NCBI GenBank assembly: GCA_023405815.1
Contig: JAEXXM010000060.1
Location: 1 to 36,612, forward strand
Source: Pseudomonadota bacterium
GTDB taxonomy: Bacteria; Pseudomonadota; Alphaproteobacteria; Rhizobiales; Hyphomicrobiaceae
Direction: 5' to 3'
DNA: 36,612 nt
In this document: one piece after another, positions 16,276 through 23,049 of the stretch
How positions within the stretch are numbered: the first letter of the stretch is position 1
Layout of the letters: each line of letters begins with the position of its first letter
Position numbers and translations under genes: made by a program
Notes under the pieces: generated by a model
The model's input: only the letters and a program-made list of their open reading frames with translations
Told to the model about the DNA's origin: nothing
The model's database searches: none

Positions 16276-17527
16276 CTCGCGGGAGACCGATCGCCTCACC
16301 GCGACGCGGTGAAAAGCCGGGAGGTGCTTTCTGCCAGGCATAGCCGGCGCCCCCCTTCCCCAGCCCGTAGGCAAACAACTCGCACATATATTCGCGATCG
16401 AACTGCCTCTTGTACGGCACCGTGAAGTCGTCCTCGATCAAAGCCGCGTTGAAATCGATGCGGTCGCGCTGCGTTGCCGAATAGATCCGATAGAGCTCTC
16501 CGAGCGCATTGCTTGCGATCATCGTCGTGATCGCGCGACCGGCGATAGGCAGCGTTCCGCGCTCCACCTCCTCAGGCTCCGGTCTGACGCGCCCGTTGCG
16601 GATGATGTAAGCCGCTGGACGCGCTTTCCTCGCATAAGGCTTGACGATTGCCGCCATGTCGAGGGACGGAGGATAAAGGAACACCTGTGACACCGTCCCG
16701 CCGTCGACATGCATCTCCTGATAGCGCGTCTCGTTCAAGGTCGCGTCGATCATGACGGGCGGGAACATCCCCGGGACAGCCGCCGACGCCAGGATGATCT
16801 TGCGCACCAGCTCGAGACGGTCGGGGTTCTCGCTCGCGGCGATGGCGCCGATATTCCAGATGACCGGCTTGCCGGAATCCAGATTGGTCGTGGAGATCAG
16901 TAGCAGCCGCCCCTTTCCATATTCCTCGGCTATGCGTTGAAGGATTCGTTCCGAAAGATATTTGGCGATGGTCCGCGCGAGCGGGGCCGTGTCCATCATC
17001 GCGTCATTGTTGACGGCCGCGACGAGGAAACGTGAATCGACAATGTCGTCCTCTTTGGTTCGCGTATACATCGCCTCGAGCACCCAATCGTGCTCTGGAC
17101 CGAGAAACGCGAACGGTGCGATAAGCGCGCCAGTGCTCGTACCGGTGACGACCTGGAACTCCGGTCGGTCGCCGTGCTTGCTCCAGCCAACGAGCAGACC
17201 CGCACCAAACGCACCGTCCTCCTGTCCAGCCGACAGTGCGAGGAACGTTATGGGCGCGTCCGACCCCGCCTGAGAGCGCCGGCGCGCGAAGGCCCGCTCG
17301 AATTCCACGCGCATCGAAGCGACATCATCGCTTACAAAGCGCGCGTTCTCGACCTGTGCGAAGGTGAGGTCGCCGGCGAGCGCCGAGGGAACTGCCTTAT
17401 ATCGGTCAGAGGCACAGCCGACCAACATCAGTTGGGCTGCAATGACGATCGCTGCGGCACAACTGAGCCGGGCAACTTCTTGTGCTCGCGCGCGAGACGG
17501 CAGACCGGGAGGTGAGCAATTGGCCAA
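16250..17527 (-). CDS. Patatin-like phospholipase lipoprotein
   Basis: A 425-residue lipoprotein with a patatin domain. The lipobox is LVGC with Cys38, so the protein is probably anchored in the envelope. The catalytic dyad is visible as Ser131 in GTSTG and Asp275 in VDGG. The oxyanion-hole stretch, normally Gly-rich (GGGxxG), reads LSAGQEDGAFGAG, so the first glycines are replaced while GAFGAG is kept. Patatins hydrolyse acyl ester bonds of lipids; the substrate is unknown. The start is TTG at 17527, with GGGGA 7 bases upstream. The 3' end overlaps the DUF1772-like gene by 26 bases. A partial GTAAA-type repeat lies about 104 bases upstream. Confidence 0.88.
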   Translation of the reverse strand: MANCSPPGLPSRARAQEVARLSCAAAIVIAAQLMLVGCASDRYKAVPSALAGDLTFAQVENARFVSDDVASMRVEFERAFARRRSQAGSDAPITFLALSAGQEDGAFGAGLLVGWSKHGDRPEFQVVTGTSTGALIAPFAFLGPEHDWVLEAMYTRTKEDDIVDSRFLVAAVNNDAMMDTAPLARTIAKYLSERILQRIAEEYGKGRLLLISTTNLDSGKPVIWNIGAIAASENPDRLELVRKIILASAAVPGMFPPVMIDATLNETRYQEMHVDGGTVSQVFLYPPSLDMAAIVKPYARKARPAAYIIRNGRVRPEPEEVERGTLPIAGRAITTMIASNALGELYRIYSATQRDRIDFNAALIEDDFTVPYKRQFDREYMCELFAYGLGKGGAGYAWQKAPPGFSPRRGEAIGLPRVIGSKLHR

Positions 17528-17630
17528 ACCACATTCCCCTGGCGAAGTGGCTATTCTCTATGTGGTGCACGGATGCACCCCCCGCGATTGGACACCTATT
17601 GAATCCAGTGGGCTAAAGGATGACCCCCAC

Positions 17631-17645
17631 GTAAAGTTTTGTTTC
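17631..17645 (+). promoter_or_regulatory. Partial CpxR-type repeat upstream of the patatin gene
   Basis: GTAAA-GTTTT-GTTTC shares the first repeat and the exact spacer with the perfect site at 19644-19658 (read on the minus strand). Its second repeat matches only at GT. It lies 104-118 bases before the patatin start. On its own it would be unremarkable; the identical spacer is the reason to list it. Confidence 0.3.
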
Positions 17646-17675
17646 TGACGCCAACGCAGCCCCATCGCTGACGCT

Positions 17676-17699
17676 GCCAAGTCTACGGGTAAACTTGGC
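17676..17699. terminator. Hairpin after the small exported-protein operon
   Basis: GCCAAGT (17676-17682) pairs with ACTTGGC (17693-17699) around a 10-base loop, 24 bases past the stop of the 131-aa exported protein on the minus strand. No T-run follows, so termination is only likely. Confidence 0.4.
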
Positions 17700-17722
17700 C
17701 AGCTGAACTTTCTTCGTCCGAG

Positions 17723-18118
17723 CTAGCGGCGAAGCGTGAAGAACAGTGCGCCGTTCTCGACGGCATCGTATCCGCCTTCGCGAACGAGCAAGATGACACA
17801 GCGCTCGCGTTTGAGCATCGACTGCCTGAGGCAGACACGATCCTCGCTTTGCCACCAAGTCAGCTCGGGAGCTGGGGAGCTTGGCTCTACCAACCCGGTG
17901 CCGTTCGGCATCAAGGTAAGTCTGAATTCCTCTTTGCTGTCGACCACGCGCATGTTCCATGGTTGGCCATCCGCGACGACCGTGGCCGGCGCAACGAGAG
18001 AGGTTTTGGGATGCTCCTCCGCGCGGCTCTCGAGGATCAGCGAGCACGGCACGAGCAGCATTGCGCCTGCCACGCGCTTGGCGGCCACAGGGCGAAATAT
18101 CGCAGCATGCCGTTTCAT
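17723..18118 (-). CDS. Small exported protein, unknown function
   Basis: A 131-residue protein with a signal peptide (MKRHAAIFRPVAAKRVAGAMLLVPCSLILESRAEEHP). The mature part, about 95 residues, contains DGQPWNMRVVDSKEEFRLTLMPNGTGLVEP, then WWQSEDRVCLRQSMLKRERCVILLVREGGYDAV. Two cysteines (VCLRQ, ERCVI) bracket a basic turn and could form a disulfide. The pattern reads as a small beta domain; I do not recognise the family. ATG 18118 follows the stop of the upstream gene by two bases (TGA-GG-ATG), with GAGGTGAGG serving as ribosome site, so the two genes are translationally coupled. A GTG at 18124 is the alternative start. Confidence 0.72.
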   Translation of the reverse strand: MKRHAAIFRPVAAKRVAGAMLLVPCSLILESRAEEHPKTSLVAPATVVADGQPWNMRVVDSKEEFRLTLMPNGTGLVEPSSPAPELTWWQSEDRVCLRQSMLKRERCVILLVREGGYDAVENGALFFTLRR

Positions 18119-18120
18119 CC

Positions 18121-18684
18121 TCACCTCACGAGGCCGGTGCTGCTTTCGCGCGGCGTCGAGCCGTGTGCCTCATCGCGCTTGCCACCTTGCCCATCCGCGC
18201 CGCGGGTAAGAGAGACGCTGACCTTCTTGAAGGCGACGCCTTGCGCCGTGATGGATACGCTCTGGTTTTCACTGTCCTGCTCGACCAGCATCGTGGCGGT
18301 GAAGCCGCCGCCGTCTATTGACAGGATTATCTCCCGTTCCGTCACTTGGCCGGTGACAGTGCCGCTGGCGTTGAAGGTTCGTTCCTCCCACGTCCCGGTG
18401 AGCTTCGATCCTTCCGCAGCCAGCTTTGCCCTCAATTCGATCTTGTTGGAGCGGCTGGCGCAGCGGAGGACGATGCTTAGCCGGCTAGCCTGGTCCGCCG
18501 TCGCGTAATAGGCCTTGCACAGAAGCGCCTCCCCTAACCCTTCATCGAACTCGATGCGTCCGGGCCCCATCCAGAAGCCCGATATTGAACCGAAGACCTC
18601 CTGAGGGGCGGCGCAGGCTACCTGAAGACTTCCGGCCAGGAGGAAAAGAAGGCCCAATGGGCGCGAGGATTTACGATGCGTCAT
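18121..18684 (-). CDS. Small exported beta-rich protein, relative of the 2272-2694 protein
   Basis: A 187-residue protein with a signal peptide (LGLLFLLAGSLQVACAAPQE). The mature region has SISGFWMGPGRIEF, then LLCKAYYATA, then IVLRCASRSN, GSKLTGTWEERTFNASGTV, and IILSIDGGGFTATM, followed by QSVSITAQGVAFKKVSVSLTRG and a polar tail. The order (SGxWxGxGxxxF, CxAxY, second Cys, G-x-G-x-[FW], N-x-x-G, LS-x-x-G) matches the secreted protein at 2272. The two appear to be distant paralogues of an unnamed family, with this copy longer at the C-terminus. GGAGG lies 5 bases before ATG 18684. It is the first gene of a two-gene unit with the 131-aa protein. Confidence 0.78.
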   Translation of the reverse strand: MTHRKSSRPLGLLFLLAGSLQVACAAPQEVFGSISGFWMGPGRIEFDEGLGEALLCKAYYATADQASRLSIVLRCASRSNKIELRAKLAAEGSKLTGTWEERTFNASGTVTGQVTEREIILSIDGGGFTATMLVEQDSENQSVSITAQGVAFKKVSVSLTRGADGQGGKRDEAHGSTPRESSTGLVR

Positions 18685-18835
18685 GCTGGCCTCCGCGGAA
18701 AAATGAAACGTGCGGTGCAGTGCGAGAACGGCTGGCAGAAAACCCTGCGTGAAGCTCCCTTTCGGCTTCCGTGCAGCGGCGCCGCATACTCGAGGCGAGT
18801 TTGCCCGGTCTCGATTGCCGGCGCTTTTCCGTCAC

Positions 18836-18850
18836 GCAAAGTTTTGCAAA
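18836..18850 (+). promoter_or_regulatory. Variant CpxR-type repeat upstream of the exported-protein pair
   Basis: GCAAA-GTTTT-GCAAA is a perfect direct repeat that differs from the canonical GTAAA-GTTTT-GTAAA copy (19644-19658, minus strand) by the same T-to-C change in each half. It lies 152-166 bases before the ATG at 18684 and just beyond the stop of the lipoprotein gene (18872). Confidence 0.4.
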
Positions 18851-18871
18851 GAGCGCCAGGGAAAAGCACGC

Positions 18872-19351
18872 CTATGGCGGCAGGAATGCGGGAGCATCCA
18901 CGTCGATCATGTAGCTCGCGCATCCCTTTTCCCTCAGTAGTTCGTTCAGCTGATCTGCATCGCTGCGCAACTCCGCGAACTCGGTCAGCGCGGCATTGCC
19001 CGCGCCGGGTGGACCGGAAAGACGTGCGATCATGCGCGCGAGTGTTTGAGGCATTTGCTCCTCCTCCTTTTCGGCGCGTTCCTTCGCCGCCTGCATCGAA
19101 AGGGCGAGATTGGCGATCGCACGCTCGATTCGCCGGCAATCCCAATTCTTCTTCCGTGCTTCCATAGCAGTGGGGCCGGACAGGCCGGCGCCGCTCGCCA
19201 ACGTGGCGGAGGCCGCGTAGGCGGGCGAGATCTGCGTCTCGCTGCAGCCCATCAAGCACGCGGCCGAGAGCATGATGCAGACGGACGCGCGCTCCGACCG
19301 CGGAGCCGAAGGACGGCATCCTCGCGGTCGGCAAATTTTATGAGTGCTCAC
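18872..19351 (-). CDS. Small lipoprotein, unknown function
   Basis: A 159-residue lipoprotein. The start is GTG at 19351, overlapping the stop of the preceding 50-aa gene by four bases (GTGA). A basic n-region then leads into the hydrophobic VCIMLSAACLMGC lipobox with Cys36. After it, residues 60-159 are helical: WDCRRIERAIANLALSMQAAKERAEKEEEQMP reads as a coiled coil, followed by SGPPGAGNAALTEF and DADQLNELLREKGCASYMIDVDAP. Two cysteines (WDC, KGC) are spaced as if to bridge the ends of the helix. An upstream ATG at 19384 or an internal ATG at 19273 are alternatives, but only the GTG gives both coupling and a proper signal. Similar helical lipoproteins are common in Hyphomicrobiales genomes without known function. 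Confidence 0.7.
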   Translation of the reverse strand: MSTHKICRPRGCRPSAPRSERASVCIMLSAACLMGCSETQISPAYAASATLASGAGLSGPTAMEARKKNWDCRRIERAIANLALSMQAAKERAEKEEEQMPQTLARMIARLSGPPGAGNAALTEFAELRSDADQLNELLREKGCASYMIDVDAPAFLPP

Positions 19352-19500
19352 CAGAGTCCCGGCGACACGTCGATCAGGACCCAAAGCAGCGCCATCAAAA
19401 GCAGCACCGCGGCAAGGAGCCCTACGGCTTCGAGACGGCCCAACTTCGGCTCGTCCGCGTGCGTCCCGATCTCATTCTCGGGATCGTTATTTTCGGGCAA
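19348..19500 (-). CDS. 50-residue single-span membrane protein
   Basis: The TTG at 19500 is preceded by GGAGGGG with 7-8 bases spacing. The frame reads LPENNDPENEIGTHADEPKL, then GRLEAVGLLAAVLLLMALLW and VLIDVSPGLW, and ends in TGA at 19348. This is a polar, acidic N-terminal tail (about 20 residues), one hydrophobic segment (about 25-43) and a short tail: a typical single-span small protein. Its stop overlaps the GTG of the lipoprotein gene in GTGA, so the two are coupled. The frame is short and lacks an ATG, so common gene finders may miss it. It is the first gene divergent from the two-component operon. No homologue is recognised; membrane insertion is well supported, function is not. Confidence 0.7.
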   Translation of the reverse strand: MPENNDPENEIGTHADEPKLGRLEAVGLLAAVLLLMALLWVLIDVSPGLW

Positions 19501-19577
19501 GAACACCCCTCCGGTTCGATCTGGCCCCGCAATGGATGCTCTTTAGGAGAGAGGCGTTTCGGCTTTTTGTCGGATCT

Positions 19578-19592
19578 GTAAAGTTATGTGAA
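19578..19592 (+). promoter_or_regulatory. CpxR-type box, one mismatch
   Basis: GTAAA-GTTAT-GTGAA fits the GTAAA-N5-GTAAA pattern bound by CpxR in enterobacteria with one mismatch. It lies 78-92 bases before the TTG of the 50-aa membrane protein and 199-213 bases before the response regulator. Confidence 0.5.
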
Positions 19593-19643
19593 GTCGGCCA
19601 CAGTCGGCGTAGCGTTGTGAAACGCAGGCAGTTGTCCGTCCAC

Positions 19644-19658
19644 TTTACAAAACTTTAC
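19644..19658 (-). promoter_or_regulatory. CpxR-type box, perfect GTAAA-N5-GTAAA
   Basis: On the plus strand the sequence is TTTAC-AAAAC-TTTAC, which is GTAAA-GTTTT-GTAAA on the minus strand. It lies 133-147 bases before the response regulator start (19791) and 144-158 bases before the divergent 50-aa gene. The neighbouring regulator is an OmpR-family protein of CpxR type, so autoregulation and control of the divergent operon are the simplest reading. Binding is not demonstrated. Confidence 0.6.
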
Positions 19659-19790
19659 ACGCGAAAGACTTCAGAAACTCGCCGGTTTTCGGCACTTGGC
19701 TAACCACGTCTGCTGCCCCTGCGGCCTCCGACGCATTTTAGCCGTAGGCATCAGGCTTCTGGGTTCGGGGCAGCTCAACTCGGAATTATC

Positions 19791-20474
19791 ATGCAACACA
19801 TCCTCCTCATCGAGGACGACATGCGGCTTGCCGGGATGTTGAACGATTATCTCGGTGGCGAGGGATTTTCCGTATCGCACGCTCCGAGCGGCGGCGCCGG
19901 CCTGAAGCTGCACGCGCGCGATGGCTTCGACGCCATAGTGCTGGACGTGATGCTGCCCGACATCGATGGCCTGGAGGTGTGCCGTCAGGTGCGCACGGCG
20001 GCAACGACGCCGATTCTGATGTTGACGGCGCGCGGTCAAGCCATGGATCGGATCATTGGATTGGAGCTCGGCGCCGACGACTACCTGCCCAAGCCGTTCG
20101 AGCCGCGCGAGCTTCTCGCGCGCCTGCGGGCGATCCTGCGTCGCGAGAAGGGGGCGACGAAAGACGACCTGTTGGTGTTCGGCCGGCTCGAGATCGATCG
20201 CGGTGCACGCGTGGCTCGCGTCGAAGGCGTCCCTCGCACTCTGACGGGCTACCAGTTCGACTTGCTCGTCGCGCTCGCCGAACGGCCAGGCCGCGTCATG
20301 GCACGCGAAGCGCTCATGGACCTCGTCAAGGGCGAGGCACTCGAGGCGTTCGACCGATCGATCGACGTCCATATCTCGCGCATTCGCGCAAGCATCGAGG
20401 ACGATCCGAAAAAGCCGCGCCGGATCATCACCGTCAGGGGCGCAGGCTATGTGTTCGCGAGGACGCAAGATTGA
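19791..20474 (+). CDS. OmpR/CpxR-type response regulator
   Basis: A 227-residue two-component response regulator. The receiver domain (1-115) shows the acidic pair in IEDD (8-10), the phosphoacceptor Asp52 in VLDVMLP, TAR at about 84 and the PKPF lysine near 101. A winged-helix DNA-binding domain (130-227) follows, with LTGYQFDLLVALAERPGRVMAREAL and the wing RIITVRGAGYVFA. The closest recognisable type is CpxR, which senses envelope stress through CpxA. Its stop (TGA 20472-20474) overlaps the kinase TTG start, so the two are co-translated. Two GTAAA-type repeats lie in the upstream gap, which supports the CpxR-like label. Confidence 0.93.
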   Translation: MQHILLIEDDMRLAGMLNDYLGGEGFSVSHAPSGGAGLKLHARDGFDAIVLDVMLPDIDGLEVCRQVRTAATTPILMLTARGQAMDRIIGLELGADDYLPKPFEPRELLARLRAILRREKGATKDDLLVFGRLEIDRGARVARVEGVPRTLTGYQFDLLVALAERPGRVMAREALMDLVKGEALEAFDRSIDVHISRIRASIEDDPKKPRRIITVRGAGYVFARTQD

Positions 20475-21724
20475 GCGGTCGGATATTTACCCGATTTCAT
20501 TACCAGCTTTACCTGGCGATGTTCGGCGCGGTCCTGATTGTCGTCTTTGGGGCCATTGGGCTCTGGCAGTTGTCAGGGCGCAAGAATGATGCGCAGATTG
20601 TTCTCGAGCGCGTCGACACTTCCGAGTCGCGCCGCTTGCTATCTCCCGACGCCGACCCGGTCGCTCGCCGCCGGTTCCTCACAGATCTATCCGAAGCAGT
20701 AGGTGCCGACTTTGCCCTTTTTGGCGCTGACGAACGTCTCATCGACGCCGTCGGCGATGGGGGCGGCGAAAATGTCTTCGTAGCGATCCGGCCGGCCATT
20801 GGTATTCGCCTTAGCAATGGCGCCTGGCTGGAGGCGCGAGGCTTTTCGCCAACGCAAGAGATCTACGATAAGGTCAAGCTGTTCGTCCCCGTCGGACTTC
20901 TGATCGCGGTTCTCTGCTATCCGGTCGTTCGACGCGTCACGCGCCGGCTCGAACGCCTGCAAACGAGTGTGGAGGCACTAGGATCTGGCGACCTTACGGC
21001 ACGGGTGAGAGTTGAAGGTTCCGACGAGGTCGCACGCCTCGCGCAAAGCTTCAACAGCGCCGCGGCACAGATCGAGCAGCTCGTCGGCGCGCACAAGCTG
21101 CTGCTCGCCAATGTTTCGCACGAGCTCAGAACCCCGCTGTCGCGCCTCCGGCTGACGGCCGAGCTGCTCAAAGAGGTTGCCGACCCCAAGCGCAAAGCCG
21201 ACCTGGAGAAGGACGTCACCGAAATCGACGCCTTGATCGAGCAGATACTCCTTTCGAGCCGGCTCGATGCAGTAAGAGAGCTCGATGTCCGCGAGGACGT
21301 GGATCTGCTGGCGCTTGCCGCCGAGGAGGGCGCGCGTTGCGAGGAGAGCGATATTACGGGCGAGCCTGTCATCGTGCGGGGCGACCCGACACTGCTGCGA
21401 CGGATGATCCGCAACCTCATCGAAAATGCCAAGCTGCACGGATCGCCTCCGGTCGAGGTCCGGGTTCGCCGAGAAGGCGACCGAGCGACATTGACAGTGA
21501 GTGATGGCGGAGACGGCATCCCCGCGGGTGAGCGGGAGCGGGTATTCGCTCCGTTCTACCGTCTGCGCGGCACGCGCTCGCAAGGATCAGGCCTCGGGCT
21601 TGCTCTTGTTCGTCAGATCGCGCGGCAACATGGCGGGGAGGCGGGGGCCGCCAGTCTCGCGACAAGGCCCAGTACGATTGAGGTGACCATCCCGGCGAAC
21701 GACACGCTTCGCTCCCTTGCGTGA
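20471..21724 (+). CDS. Sensor histidine kinase, CpxA-like
   Basis: A 417-residue membrane histidine kinase. TM1 spans about 13-34, a periplasmic loop of roughly 100 residues follows (35-136), TM2 is about 137-155, and a HAMP segment (about 150-205) leads to the H-box LLANVSHELRTPLSRLRL with His217. The N-box (RRMIRNLIENAKLHG), G1 (SDGGDGIPAGE), F-box (VFAPFYRLRG) and G2 (GSGLGLALVRQIARQHGG) are intact. The start is TTG at 20471, overlapping the regulator stop in TTGA, with GAGGA 7 bases upstream. The open frame continues far upstream inside the regulator gene but that part is a shadow. The periplasmic loop has no sensor motif I can name, so the signal is unknown. Confidence 0.92.
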   Translation: MSGRIFTRFHYQLYLAMFGAVLIVVFGAIGLWQLSGRKNDAQIVLERVDTSESRRLLSPDADPVARRRFLTDLSEAVGADFALFGADERLIDAVGDGGGENVFVAIRPAIGIRLSNGAWLEARGFSPTQEIYDKVKLFVPVGLLIAVLCYPVVRRVTRRLERLQTSVEALGSGDLTARVRVEGSDEVARLAQSFNSAAAQIEQLVGAHKLLLANVSHELRTPLSRLRLTAELLKEVADPKRKADLEKDVTEIDALIEQILLSSRLDAVRELDVREDVDLLALAAEEGARCEESDITGEPVIVRGDPTLLRRMIRNLIENAKLHGSPPVEVRVRREGDRATLTVSDGGDGIPAGERERVFAPFYRLRGTRSQGSGLGLALVRQIARQHGGEAGAASLATRPSTIEVTIPANDTLRSLA

Positions 21725-21846
21725 CGATCATGCACTGCCGCCCCAGAAGCTTTTCGGACGGCGCCGCGGTTGAGCCACATTGGAGCAACACACGAGCAAA
21801 GCAACGCCAGTAAGTCTGCCTGCCTAGGGAACAGGGGGACTGGCCG

Positions 21847-23049
21847 ATGGCGCTTCAGACGGAAACAAAGGACGACATCGACACAGCCTACGCGCCAAAT
21901 GTCGAAAGGCTTTGGCCCGCGAGTTGGTCGCACGCTCGGGAACCGGACACTGTACCCCTACACGCACCGCCAATGCTTAGCGTCGTCATTCCGACCTTCA
22001 ATGAATCCTCCAATGTGCCAATTGTCATCGAGCGCGTCGCCGCGGCCTTGGAGGGAGATGATTGGGAGATCATCTTCGTCGACGACGACTCCCCGGATTC
22101 CACGTCAGCCGTTGCGAAACGGCTCGGCCAACTCGATGGACGCGTGCGGTGTATTCGGCGGGTGGGGCGCCGCGGACTAGCCGGCGCGTGCATAGAAGGC
22201 GTGCTGTCGAGCCAGGCGCCCTACGTGGCCGTGATGGACGCCGATTTGCAGCACGACGAGCGTCTGCTGCCGCGCATGCTGAGATTGCTTTGCCAAAACC
22301 AGGCGGACCTGGTCATCGCGAGCCGCTATGTGGCCGGGGGAGCGGCGACCGGATTTTCGTCGTCGCGAAGGTCGATCAGCCGGATGGCCACGCGATGGGC
22401 GCAGAAGCTTATGGGGATTTCCGTGGAAGACCCTATGAGCGGCTTCTTCATGGCCCGACGCGATTGTCTCGACGCAATCGCTCCCGAGCTCTCCAGCGAG
22501 GGGTTCAAGCTTCTCTTCGACATTCTTGTCGCGCGCGGGAGCAGCCAGCTCAAAATTGTCGAGCTTCCATATGCGTTTCTTCCTCGGCTGCACGGTGCAA
22601 GCAAATTCGATGCGCGCAATGCAGTCGAGTTCTTTGCGCTCACGCTGTCGAGGCTGAGCAGCAGACGATTGCCGCCGCGGTTCTTTAGTTTTGCCCTCGT
22701 TGGCGGAACTGGAGTTGGCGTTCAGCTTGCCTGTCTCGGCGGCGCCCTCTCAGCGGGCCTCGGTTTTGTCGCCGCCGAGATCGTCGCGACGCTATCGGCG
22801 ATGACGAGCAATTTCTTCCTGAACAACGCCCTCACCTACCGCGACCGCCGCGTGACGGGGAGACACCTGCTTCCGTCACTGCTCAGCTTCTACGCGGTGT
22901 GCTCGGTCGGCGCCTTGAGCAATGTGGGCACGTCGTCGTGGCTCTACGCTCAGTATCCCAACTGGTGGCTGGCTGGTCTCGCCGGATCCGTGATTGCCGC
23001 CGTATGGAATTATGTCGGCAGCTCCAGGTACGTGTGGAGCAGAGCTTGA
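21847..23049 (+). CDS. GT2 glycosyltransferase fused to a GtrA-like membrane domain
   Basis: A 400-residue two-domain protein. Residues 43-270 are a family 2, DPM1-like glycosyltransferase: LSVVIPTFNES, IIFVDDDSPDST, the D131-A-D133 metal motif (MDADLQHDE), VIASRYVAGG and DPMSGFFMARRD. Residues 278-400 are a GtrA-like domain with about four membrane helices (FFSFALVGGTGVGVQL... SNFFLNNALTYRDRR). Such proteins transfer a sugar from a nucleotide donor to a polyprenyl phosphate and help the carrier cross the membrane. The next gene overlaps by four bases (TTGA) and encodes a matching GT-C transferase. ATG 21847 has GGGGGA about 9 bases upstream. The gene starts 122 bases after the kinase, so it may or may not share that transcript. 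Confidence 0.9.
   Translation: MALQTETKDDIDTAYAPNVERLWPASWSHAREPDTVPLHAPPMLSVVIPTFNESSNVPIVIERVAAALEGDDWEIIFVDDDSPDSTSAVAKRLGQLDGRVRCIRRVGRRGLAGACIEGVLSSQAPYVAVMDADLQHDERLLPRMLRLLCQNQADLVIASRYVAGGAATGFSSSRRSISRMATRWAQKLMGISVEDPMSGFFMARRDCLDAIAPELSSEGFKLLFDILVARGSSQLKIVELPYAFLPRLHGASKFDARNAVEFFALTLSRLSSRRLPPRFFSFALVGGTGVGVQLACLGGALSAGLGFVAAEIVATLSAMTSNFFLNNALTYRDRRVTGRHLLPSLLSFYAVCSVGALSNVGTSSWLYAQYPNWWLAGLAGSVIAAVWNYVGSSRYVWSRA

Noticed and set aside
19344..19703. 119-codon plus-strand frame across the small membrane protein and the CpxR-type boxes
   Set aside because: It has no ribosome site and a random basic composition, while the minus strand holds coupled genes with strong signals.
19979..20470. 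Extended N-terminus of the histidine kinase
   Set aside because: The upstream part is the response regulator gene read in another frame. The kinase starts at the TTG overlapping the regulator stop.
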